DNA of 5,628 nt, taken from the NCBI GenBank assembly GCA_005879255.1, contig VBKY01000485.1:3503-9130 (forward strand), given 5' to 3'. Made by a program: the position numbers and the translations under genes. Below, piece after piece: positions 1-4,934 of this stretch. Each line of letters starts with the position of its first letter. Within the stretch, counting starts at the first letter, position 1. Under the pieces are notes generated by a model that did no database searches, was not told the origin of the DNA, and saw only the letters and a program-made list of their open reading frames with translations. This DNA comes from Deltaproteobacteria bacterium (lineage in GTDB: Bacteria; Desulfobacterota_B; Binatia; UBA9968).

Positions 1-1533
1 GTGGGGCTCTACACAGTGCTGGTGCCGATGGCGATCTACGCACTGCTCGGGACGTCTCGGCCGCTCAGCGTGAGCACCACCACGACACTGGCCATCCTGG
101 CGGCGGCCCAACTCGCCCAAGTCGTCTCGGCTGGCGATCCGGCGTCATTGATAAAAACTTCGGCAACGCTGACTCTCCTTGTGGGAGCTATCCTGCTTCT
201 GGCTTCGCTTCTGCGGTTGGGCTTCATCGCCAACTTCATTTCCGAACCGGTGTTGATCGGCTTCAAAGCGGGGATCGCGCTCGTCATCGTCCTGGACCAG
301 GTCCCCAAGCTGATGGGCGTACATCTCCCCAAGGGCACCTTCGTCCACAATCTGTTGGGCACCCTGCAGGCCATTCCGCACGCGTCGCTACCGACCGTTG
401 CTCTGGGGATTGTCATGATCGCCCTGTTGGTCGGGATCGAGCGTTTTTTCCCGCGGGCGCCGGCGCCGCTGATCGTGGTGGCCATCGCGATCGCCAGCGT
501 GCGCCTGTTCGGATTGCAGGCTCATGGTGTGGAAACAGTCGGCCAAATTCCCCAGGGTCTGCCGTCCTTCACCTTCCCGGATTCCTCACTCGTCGCACAG
601 CTCTGGACCGGGGCCCTCGGCATCGCGCTGATGAGTTTTACCGAAACCGTCGCTGCGGCGCGCGCTTTCGCGAGGAGCGAGGAGCCGCATCCCCGACCGA
701 ACCAGGAATTGGCGGCGACCGGACTTGCGAATTTGGGTGGCGCGGTATTGGGGGCTATGCCATCGGGCGGCGGCACCACGCAGACCGCGGTCAACCGTCT
801 TGCGGGTGCGCGCACGCAGTTGGCGGAGCTCGTCACGGCGGCGGTGGCGCTGCTGACGATGCTCTTCCTTGCCCCCCTCATCGGGTTGATGCCGCAAGCC
901 ACCCTTGCGGCGGTGGTCATCGTCTACTCGATCGGGTTGATCAACCCGGCGGACTTCCGCCTTATTCTCGAGATCCGACGAACGGAGTTCCTCTGGGCCT
1001 TGACCGCTCTCGCTGGCGTGGCGCTGCTGGGGACCCTACAGGGGATCCTCGTCGCCATCGTGGTGTCGCTGGTGGCCCTAGCGCACCAGACGGCCGATCC
1101 GCCGGTCCGCGAGCTCGGGCGCAAGCCGGGCACGAGTGTCTTTCGGCCTCGCTCGAAGGAGCATCCCGAGGACGAGACCTTCCCCGGTCTATTGATGATA
1201 CAGCTCGAGGGGCGGGTCTTTTTCGCGAATGCCGAGCGGATCGGGGAGAAAATGAAGGTGCTTGTCGACGAGGCGAAGCCGAGGGTCGTGGCGGTCGATC
1301 TCAGCGGCGTACCCGATCTCGAATACACAGCCCTCAAGATGCTGATCGAAGGCGAGAAGAGGCAACGGGAGCGCGGGGTGGCGCTATGGTTGGTGGGGCT
1401 CAATCCAGAAGTGCTATCTGTGATTCAGCGGTCGTCGCTCGGCAAGGTCCTGGGGCGAGAGCGGATGCACTTTAATCTAGAGCTGGCCGTTACGAATTAT
1501 TTGGCAGCTCCTGTAAGCGAAAGTGGAACCTGA
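1..1533 (+). CDS. SulP family anion transporter with C-terminal STAS domain, 5'-truncated
   Basis: This is an inner-membrane SulP/SLC26 permease, a family that moves sulfate, bicarbonate or dicarboxylates; the substrate cannot be read here. Residues 2-19 (GLYTVLVPMAIYALLGTS) match the conserved segment that normally lies some tens of residues into the protein, so the GTG at position 1 is an internal Val codon and the N-terminus lies outside the window. Further SulP signatures are GFKAGIALVIVLDQ near residue 87 and the block from NQELAATGLANLGG to GGGTTQTAVNRLAGARTQ at roughly 234-275. Many hydrophobic helices run to about residue 365. A cytoplasmic STAS domain follows at about 395-500; its loop reads DLSGVPDLEYTALKML from residue 433, with Thr where family members often have Ser. 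GC content is clearly higher than in the right half of the window. The stop is TGA at 1531-1533, and no clear terminator follows. Confidence 0.93.
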   Translation: MGLYTVLVPMAIYALLGTSRPLSVSTTTTLAILAAAQLAQVVSAGDPASLIKTSATLTLLVGAILLLASLLRLGFIANFISEPVLIGFKAGIALVIVLDQVPKLMGVHLPKGTFVHNLLGTLQAIPHASLPTVALGIVMIALLVGIERFFPRAPAPLIVVAIAIASVRLFGLQAHGVETVGQIPQGLPSFTFPDSSLVAQLWTGALGIALMSFTETVAAARAFARSEEPHPRPNQELAATGLANLGGAVLGAMPSGGGTTQTAVNRLAGARTQLAELVTAAVALLTMLFLAPLIGLMPQATLAAVVIVYSIGLINPADFRLILEIRRTEFLWALTALAGVALLGTLQGILVAIVVSLVALAHQTADPPVRELGRKPGTSVFRPRSKEHPEDETFPGLLMIQLEGRVFFANAERIGEKMKVLVDEAKPRVVAVDLSGVPDLEYTALKMLIEGEKRQRERGVALWLVGLNPEVLSVIQRSSLGKVLGRERMHFNLELAVTNYLAAPVSESGT

Positions 1534-1686
1534 TATCGGCCGCCGGGCTCAAGCAGAGCGGACAAGTGGTGGTCATGGTGCGAAATCGCCGACGCGAAGG
1601 AGCTGGCGAGCATACTTGTGGTCTTCATCTCCAATGACGACACACAGCTGACAATACCACGCAATAGCCGAGGGAAAGGATTTATC

Positions 1687-2127
1687 ATGGACTCCGCATC
1701 TATTTCGGGTCTTGCCGTAGGAGGAGCTCTTATCGGTGGCCTGACTTCTTTCGCGGCCTCTTGGGTAAGCCAACAAACTCAAGCCAGGGCGCAGCAGGTC
1801 GCACACAAGCTAACCAGGCGGGAAGACCTGTATAAAGAGTTTATTGAAGAAGCGTCAAGATTATATGCGGACTCCCTTGTACATGACACACCCGACGTCT
1901 CCCAGCTTATTAGACTCTACGTAATGATCAGTAGGATGCGGGTCCTCGCATCGACGACGATTGTTGAACACGCGGACAAAGTTGCTCGAATGATTGTTAA
2001 CAACTATCTGGTGCCCAATAAGACTTTCCCCGAATTGCGGGACATGGTCAACAGCGGCGCGATAGATCCGTTGCGAGATTTTAGCGAAGCTTCCCGCGAA
2101 GAATTCCAGAGGTTGGGGTATTTATAG
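1687..2127 (+). CDS. Small membrane-anchored protein of unknown function (146 aa)
   Basis: I recognise the general look of a widespread unnamed family but no function. Residues 6-27 (SGLAVGGALIGGLTSFAASW and onward) form one hydrophobic, Gly/Ala-rich helix. A basic, probably coiled-coil stretch follows (QTQARAQQVAHKLTRREDLY), and then an alpha-helical domain containing RREDLYKEFIEEASRLYADSL and a C-terminal DPLRDFSEASREEFQRLGYL. This suggests a single N-terminal anchor with a helical domain on one face of the membrane. The frame is open upstream to 1618 (GTG), but the ATG at 1687 is preferred because AAAGGA at 1675-1680 lies 6 nt before it and the hydrophobic helix begins right after it. The gene starts 153 nt after the SulP stop, so an operon is uncertain. 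It converges on mlaC. No promoter is evident. Confidence 0.8.
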   Translation: MDSASISGLAVGGALIGGLTSFAASWVSQQTQARAQQVAHKLTRREDLYKEFIEEASRLYADSLVHDTPDVSQLIRLYVMISRMRVLASTTIVEHADKVARMIVNNYLVPNKTFPELRDMVNSGAIDPLRDFSEASREEFQRLGYL

Positions 2128-2197
2128 CGTTGCGCGCGTCGGCGATTGCGCCTGCAGAGCGCCAGCAGGTACGGTGACAATCGGCGTTTAGAAGAAC

Positions 2198-2253
2198 TCT
2201 TCGACGAGCTCAGGGTGAGCGGTCAAGGAGAAGTCATTCGTGGTGAGGCTCAC
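2198..2253. repeat. Dispersed TTCGACG/GCTCAGG repeat, copy 1
   Basis: Positions 2200-2222 match 4275-4297 at 19 of 23 bases, with the shared core TTCGACG-N-GCTCAGG. Both copies are followed by a related second segment, TTCGTGGTGAG near 2237 here and TTCGTGCTGAG near 4330 in copy 2. In this copy the two segments pair only weakly. The element ends within a few bases of the mlaC stop codon and lies in the 129-nt gap between two convergent genes, where it might help stop transcription, though there is no T-tract. Repeats with similar cores are, to my knowledge, scattered between genes in several phyla. Confidence 0.55.
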
Positions 2254-2256
2254 GTG

Positions 2257-2859
2257 CTAGCCAACTTTTTCGCGCAACCGTTTTACAAGCTCTTCGTAAG
2301 AGGAGCTGGAGATAACTCGATCGAACTGCGAACGATAATTGTTGACGATACTGATGTTATCCACGATGGCATCGTAGACTTTCCATTGACCATTCACTTG
2401 CCGCAACTTGTAAACGACGGCGATCTCCTCACCTTTGGGCTGAATAATCGTTGATTCAACCTGCGCAAATTCGTTATCCATGACCTCGCGGCCGAAGCGC
2501 ACCTTTTCACCGCCATAGAGATCGATCTTATCCGAGTAGACTCTCTCCAAAAAATCGTGGAATAGTTTCACAAACTCCTGCTGCTCCGCCGGGGTTCTCT
2601 GCCGCCAATGGGGACCGAGCGCTCGCTTGGCCATCTCCTCGTAATCAAAAATTGCATCGAGTGCCTCCCTCAAGCGATCTACCCGTTCATTCTTCTTATC
2701 GCGGGAACTTAGTTTGGGATCTTTCAGAATTTGAATCGCTCTATCGACGCTCGTGCGCACGAGATCCAGCGGCGCGCCTGCGTGAGCGCGTGTAAGAGAG
2801 GCGAGAGAAAACACAAAAGTGAAAATGCAAATCTGGAATCGGCGTGTCTTTTGGCGCAT
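2257..2859 (-). CDS. mlaC: MlaC/Ttg2D family periplasmic lipid-carrier protein
   Basis: The product is a soluble periplasmic carrier of the MlaC (toluene-tolerance Ttg2D) family, which shuttles phospholipids, or hopanoids in HpnM relatives, between an outer-membrane complex and the MlaFEDB ABC transporter. The 200-residue protein has a basic start (MRQKTRR), a hydrophobic signal core (FQICIFTFVFSLASL) and a plausible cleavage site after AHA. Family motifs follow in order: RAIQILKDP, a DYEEMAKRALGPHWRQRTPAEQQEFVKLFHDFLERVYSDKI block, GEEIAVVYKLRQVNGQWKVYDAIVDNISIVNNYRSQFDRVI at about 145-185, and a helical C-terminus. Length is normal. An in-frame ATG at 2868 directly abuts AAAAGG, leaving no spacing, so the ATG at 2859, 9 nt after the same AAAAGG, is preferred. 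The gene stands alone, with no mlaA, D, E or F beside it on this strand. Which Mla-type paralogue it belongs to is not resolved. Confidence 0.92.
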   Translation of the reverse strand: MRQKTRRFQICIFTFVFSLASLTRAHAGAPLDLVRTSVDRAIQILKDPKLSSRDKKNERVDRLREALDAIFDYEEMAKRALGPHWRQRTPAEQQEFVKLFHDFLERVYSDKIDLYGGEKVRFGREVMDNEFAQVESTIIQPKGEEIAVVYKLRQVNGQWKVYDAIVDNISIVNNYRSQFDRVISSSSYEELVKRLREKVG

Positions 2860-2890
2860 GCGAGTCATCCTTTTAAAAATAACCTAAGCG

Positions 2891-2926
2891 GAAAAAAATA
2901 TAAAAAAGCACCCGGAAGCGTTGCTT
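2891..2926 (-). terminator. Terminator-like hairpin in the mlaC leader
   Basis: Read on the minus strand, AAGCAAC (2926-2920) can pair with GGTGCTT (2912-2906) at six of seven positions around a 7-nt loop. The tract TTTTTATATTTTTTT follows. This has the form of an intrinsic terminator, though the stem is short. It ends about 30 nt before the mlaC start codon, so it lies inside the leader if transcription begins at the sigma-54-like site near 2996-3010. It could attenuate mlaC or end an upstream transcript. Confidence 0.4.
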
Positions 2927-2995
2927 GCTGATTTGATCCATCGCTACTTCGATTGCGTAACACTCAACTCACGACAAATCTTTTACTTCCGAGTT

Positions 2996-3010
2996 GCAAA
3001 GCACGTTCCA
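2996..3010 (-). promoter_or_regulatory. Candidate sigma-54 promoter for mlaC
   Basis: On the minus strand the site reads TGGAAC-GTGCT-TTGC, followed by A. It matches the -24/-12 consensus TGGCAC-N5-TTGC at nine of ten positions and keeps the essential GG-N10-GC spacing. The predicted start point is near 2984, giving a leader of about 125 nt before the preferred mlaC ATG. It is weaker than the two other sites because of the C-to-A change and the long leader. Confidence 0.5.
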
Positions 3011-3149
3011 AAGCCTCGATTGCTAAAATGAAGCGACAGCAGAACCGGTCAAAAGCAGCAGCAGCGCTTTTACGTTTTGCATGAAGCTACCCGCGCAACT
3101 GCGCTGGGATCGACCTACCTTGGGAAGTGGAGTTGTGGTGGCAAGGGCG

Positions 3150-3182
3150 AATCGGCTGGCAACTGCTAGCTTGTTAGCACCA
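3150..3182 (+). repeat. Nested-palindrome dispersed repeat, copy A
   Basis: This copy shares AATCGGCTGGCAACTG and GTTAGCACC with the copy at 5523-5574 (on the other strand), and the general pattern with 4177-4226. Inside it, TGCTAGC-TT-GTTAGCA is a near-perfect 16-bp palindrome. It lacks the 3' arm with TTGGCA found at a fixed distance in the other two, as if about a dozen bases had been lost, and similarity seems to resume at CGGAAT. Confidence 0.6.
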
Positions 3183-3204
3183 CACGGAATGCATTTCTCT
3201 AGCA

Positions 3205-3239
3205 GTTCGAATCGTTTAAACGTTTTCAACGTTTTAAAT
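3205..3239 (+). repeat. Degenerate 8-9 bp tandem array
   Basis: Four consecutive units begin with GTT: GTTCGAATC, GTTTAAAC, GTTTTCAAC and GTTTTAAAT. Each is itself close to palindromic. The array sits about 20 bases past repeat copy A. It has no spacer structure and no coding role that I can support. Confidence 0.4.
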
Positions 3240-3369
3240 GGATCGAAGGTTAAACTCCGCACGCTAGTCGGCTCCCGTACTCCACGGGTGTTGCATCGCC
3301 CGGTACGTCAAGCCAACTCAGACGAGACGTGATTTCGGCTTTTGACGACACCTCGTCACGCTCTTTGTG

Positions 3370-3395
3370 GTCGCGTCGCATTATCTCGACGCGAC
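3370..3395. promoter_or_regulatory. Perfect 9-bp inverted repeat, candidate activator site
   Basis: GTCGCGTCG at 3370-3378 and CGACGCGAC at 3387-3395 are perfect inverted repeats separated by 8 nt. The centre lies about 98 bp upstream of the predicted start point of the sigma-54 promoter at 3454-3468, the usual distance for a dimeric enhancer-binding protein. Smaller inverted repeats flank it: TGACGA-N4-TCGTCA at 3343-3358 and TAAGTG-N13-CACTTA at 3402-3426. A terminator is less likely because no T-tract follows directly. Confidence 0.5.
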
Positions 3396-3453
3396 AGCCT
3401 GTAAGTGTTTTTAATCTCGTCACTTATAAATCGCACTAACGGAAAATGCGGCG

Positions 3454-3468
3454 TGGCACGGTTGTTGC
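3454..3468 (+). promoter_or_regulatory. Consensus sigma-54 promoter for the 88-aa gene
   Basis: TGGCAC-GGTTG-TTGC matches the -24/-12 consensus at all ten informative positions with exact GG-N10-GC spacing. The predicted start point is near 3480, giving a leader of about 25 nt that contains the ribosome-binding site of the gene starting at 3505. Such promoters stay silent until an AAA+ activator acts from upstream. Confidence 0.8.
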
Positions 3469-3504
3469 CTTTGCTGCCTGCAGAAACAAAGAAAGGTAGT
3501 CATA

Positions 3505-3771
3505 ATGAAGATCGACATTTCATTTTTAGCAGCGTTCCTTCTCATCGTAACTGACCTGCTGGCACGCGCGGCCGTTCAAGGTGTCGAGCAGGCGCTTGTT
3601 TCAACCGCGATTGAGTACGGTTCTGCCGGCGTGATGCACTTATCGAAGTGGACGAGAGCGAGCAGGGAATTATGCTTTCAACGAAGAATGATTGTAGACC
3701 GTGGCTTCCTTGATGGCAGAAATGATCTCGAAGGAATGTTCACGTCTCTGGTAGGAGGCGATTCCGTATAA
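3505..3771 (+). CDS. Small putative exported or membrane protein (88 aa), sigma-54-driven
   Basis: I do not recognise this protein. It starts MKIDISFLAAFLLIVTDLLARAAVQG: a short charged head, a hydrophobic core of about 14 residues and an Ala-rich segment. This fits a signal peptide or a single membrane anchor, with possible cleavage near residues 22-25. The rest is mixed and contains one Cys (CFQRRMIVDRGFLDGRNDLEG). GAAAGG lies 8 nt before the ATG, and a full-consensus sigma-54 promoter lies just upstream; both support the start and argue for a real gene. No partner gene follows closely, as the next ORF starts 103 nt later. The C-terminal half has no clear fold, so truncation of a longer ancestor is possible. 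Confidence 0.6.
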   Translation: MKIDISFLAAFLLIVTDLLARAAVQGVEQALVSTAIEYGSAGVMHLSKWTRASRELCFQRRMIVDRGFLDGRNDLEGMFTSLVGGDSV

Positions 3772-3874
3772 GCCCGGCCCGAAGTCTAGGTCGGTGTTAA
3801 AAATCTCCACTAAAACGGACGCGACAGGAACTATTTTTGAGCATAAATGAGTAAAAGTTTACGGAGGACCGGTT

Positions 3875-4057
3875 ATGAGTTCGTGGCAGCTTATTTTCAT
3901 ACAAAGCAAAGTGAATAATTGTGCATACGACGGAGATCGCCTGTTCGCGCAGAATTGGGATTGGCCTAAAGAAACCTGGTTTCAAATGCGGTTGCGTGAT
4001 CTCCGGCGAGGTAATGGCAAACGCTTTATCTCGCCACGCGCTGGAGACGGCAGATGA
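3875..4057 (+). CDS. Doubtful small ORF (60 aa) with strong ribosome-binding site
   Basis: The ATG follows GGAGG by 7 nt, one of the best ribosome sites in the window. The product (MSSWQLIFIQSKVNNCAYDG, then a Trp-rich DWPKETWF and a basic Arg/Gly-rich tail) matches nothing I know. It has no signal peptide or obvious domain, and no promoter of either common type is visible upstream. Another plus-strand frame (3921-4202) overlaps it without a comparable start. It could be a real small gene or the 5' end of a decayed one. Confidence 0.3.
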   Translation: MSSWQLIFIQSKVNNCAYDGDRLFAQNWDWPKETWFQMRLRDLRRGNGKRFISPRAGDGR

Positions 4058-4176
4058 GCCCGCGTGTAACGCCGTTGTTTTCAGTAAGCCCAAGCCCAAT
4101 TCGGATGATCGTGGTTCAACTCAACGAAAGGCCCCGGAATCGCGCAATTTGGATGGGAGCTTTGATTCGCACCGCG

Positions 4177-4226
4177 GGTGCCAATTGGCTGACAAATGGT
4201 AGCCCGTTAGCATAGTAACCTTGGCA
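4177..4226 (+). repeat. Nested-palindrome dispersed repeat, copy B
   Basis: GGTGCCAATTGGCTG, then GTAGCCCGTTAGCA, then 8 nt and TTGGCA: the same blocks and spacing as copy C at 5523-5574 read on its minus strand. It is more diverged, and only six bases of the outer inverted repeat survive (TGCCAA with TTGGCA). Confidence 0.55.
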
Positions 4227-4250
4227 ATAGTCTAAACGAGGAGAAGCAGG

Positions 4251-4496
4251 TTGCTGAAAAACTCCCCGGAGTCCTTCGACGCGCTCAGGACGAACGGAGG
4301 GGACTTTGAAATAATTGAGAAAATTCCGTTCGTGCTGAGCCCGCTGGGTTGGCGCGCGTATGATGTTGTCGTCGAGGGTATCAGCTTAGCGAATAACTAT
4401 CGCGCTCAGTTCGATAGGTTCTTAAGCAAGAAGTCTTTCGATGAACTCCTGCAGGAGATGAGCGACAAGAAGAAGTTTAGCCTCGCCGAGAGATGA
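4251..4496 (+). pseudogene. mlaC: mlaC 3' fragment fused to repeat-derived sequence
   Basis: From Gly33 (base 4347) the translation reads GWRAYDVVVEGIS, then LANNYRAQFDRFLSKKSFDE, which aligns without gaps to the C-terminus of the intact MlaC (QWKVYDAIVDNISIVNNYRS and onward). From YD onward about half the residues are identical. Only this last sixth to quarter of an MlaC remains. The preceding 32 codons read through the hairpin repeat at 4259-4342 and have no MlaC character. Moderate identity to the minus-strand gene suggests an old paralogue rather than a recent duplicate. A TTG codon at 4251 preceded 7 nt earlier by GAGGAG could still allow translation of an 81-residue chimera, but without signal peptide and lipid-binding core it should not work as MlaC. 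Confidence 0.8.
4259..4342. repeat. Hairpin repeat (TTCGACG/GCTCAGG family), copy 2
   Basis: Arms 4281-4299 and 4324-4342 are inverted repeats matching at 16 of 19 positions around a 24-nt loop. An alternative fold pairs AAACTCCCC (4259-4267) with GGGGACTTT (4299-4307). The first arm belongs to the same family as 2200-2222. The right end abuts the point where MlaC homology begins (4347), so this element marks the break in the gene. Confidence 0.65.
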
Positions 4497-4552
4497 CTTC
4501 ACTCTTGCAAGAAATCTCCTGATTTGTTGGTGCCGCGGGCATCGGTCACGTT

Positions 4553-4582
4553 CTTTCATTCATAGCCGTTCCCAATTGAAAG
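4553..4582. promoter_or_regulatory. Weak inverted repeat upstream of the second sigma-54 promoter
   Basis: CTTTCA (4553-4558) and TGAAAG (4577-4582) are inverted, separated by 18 nt, and centred about 95 bp before the predicted start point of the promoter at 4637-4651. The position fits an activator site, but six-base arms this far apart could occur by chance, and they do not resemble the 3370-3395 palindrome. Confidence 0.2.
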
Positions 4583-4636
4583 GGTACAATCTGAAACGCC
4601 ACCGACCATTGATCGTTTTTTAGCGCCGCTTTGGTT

Positions 4637-4651
4637 TGGCACAAGCCTTGC
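4637..4651 (+). promoter_or_regulatory. Consensus sigma-54 promoter for the zinc-ribbon gene
   Basis: TGGCAC-AAGCC-TTGC matches the -24/-12 consensus at all ten positions with GG-N10-GC spacing. The predicted start point is near 4663, giving a leader of about 28 nt with AGGAGG at 4678-4683, almost the same arrangement as at 3454-3505. Confidence 0.8.
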
Positions 4652-4690
4652 CACTGGACGGTAGCAGACAGAATAGCAGGAGGACAGCAA

Positions 4691-4891
4691 ATGAAATGTC
4701 AGAGATGCTGGAGTGATCAAGAGCCCGCATACCGCGTTTTTACGGATGCACTAAATATAAAAGTATGTGCGACGTGCGCCAAGGAAGCCCTTGGACTGGG
4801 GATTGCTGTTGAAGTTCTTGCTGGCGGAAAACGGAAAGGCAACGTGGAACAGGTGAGTTTGGACTCCGGGATCGTCGGTCAGAACTTTTGA
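4691..4891 (+). CDS. Small zinc-ribbon-like protein (66 aa)
   Basis: Two CxxC knuckles, Cys3/Cys6 (MKCQRCW) and Cys26/Cys29 (KVCATCAKEA), separated by 19 residues, form a four-Cys set able to bind one zinc ion in a rubredoxin-like or zinc-ribbon fold. The segment between them (AYRVFTDALNIK) has beta-strand character. The tail (ALGLGIAVEVLAGGKRKGNV) is helical, then basic. No signal peptide is seen, so it is probably cytoplasmic. The function is unknown; such knuckles serve in nucleic-acid or protein contacts. The frame is open upstream to 4631, but the ATG at 4691 follows AGGAGG by 7 nt and lies downstream of the sigma-54 start point. The decayed mlaE piece begins 43 nt after the stop and could be cotranscribed. 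Confidence 0.8.
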   Translation: MKCQRCWSDQEPAYRVFTDALNIKVCATCAKEALGLGIAVEVLAGGKRKGNVEQVSLDSGIVGQNF

Positions 4892-4934
4892 CCTATTGCC
4901 GGTAGAGCGGTCCTTCGCCTCATAGGCAAGCAAT

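Larger units (their letters stand above)
2869..3504. other. Long non-coding region between divergent mlaC and the 88-aa gene
   Basis: I see no convincing gene in these 636 bases. On the minus side the region holds the mlaC leader with a hairpin and T-rich tract and a sigma-54-like promoter. On the plus side it holds one copy of a dispersed palindromic repeat, a short degenerate tandem array, three inverted repeats and a consensus sigma-54 promoter. Open frames at 3023-3262 (-) and 3081-3332 (+) overlap each other, lack ribosome sites and run through the repeats. Confidence 0.6.
3772..4250. other. Gene-poor region with one doubtful ORF and repeat copy B
   Basis: Across these 479 bases I see only a weak 60-codon ORF with a good ribosome site (3875-4057), one copy of the dispersed palindromic repeat (4177-4226), and a ribosome-site-like GAGGAG at 4238-4243. 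No RNA gene or terminator is evident. Confidence 0.5.

Noticed and set aside
36..1403. Several minus-strand open frames inside the SulP gene
   Set aside because: They are antisense shadows of a high-GC gene, with no ribosome sites and no family character.
2146..2454. Plus-strand open frame of 102 codons
   Set aside because: It is antisense to the 3' end of the clearly recognisable mlaC.
3172..3182. TTAGCAC resembling half of the CIRCE heat-shock operator
   Set aside because: There is no GAGTGCTAA partner at 9-nt spacing, and the motif recurs as part of the dispersed repeat.
3205..3239. CRISPR-like short repeats
   Set aside because: Units of 8-9 bp are directly adjacent with no spacers, and there are no cas genes.
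3023..3332. Overlapping open frames on both strands, with a peptide like RANRLATA also encoded near 5560
   Set aside because: The shared peptide comes from dispersed repeat copies A and C, not from a protein family; no ribosome sites.
3797..4099. Minus-strand open frame of 100 codons
   Set aside because: It starts at TTG with no ribosome site and has no recognisable features.
4169..4183. Minus-strand TGGCAC-N5-GTGC in repeat B
   Set aside because: The -12 element is imperfect, no minus-strand gene follows, and TGGCAC is simply part of the repeat.
4611..4621. T-run that might mark a terminator
   Set aside because: No hairpin precedes the six Ts.
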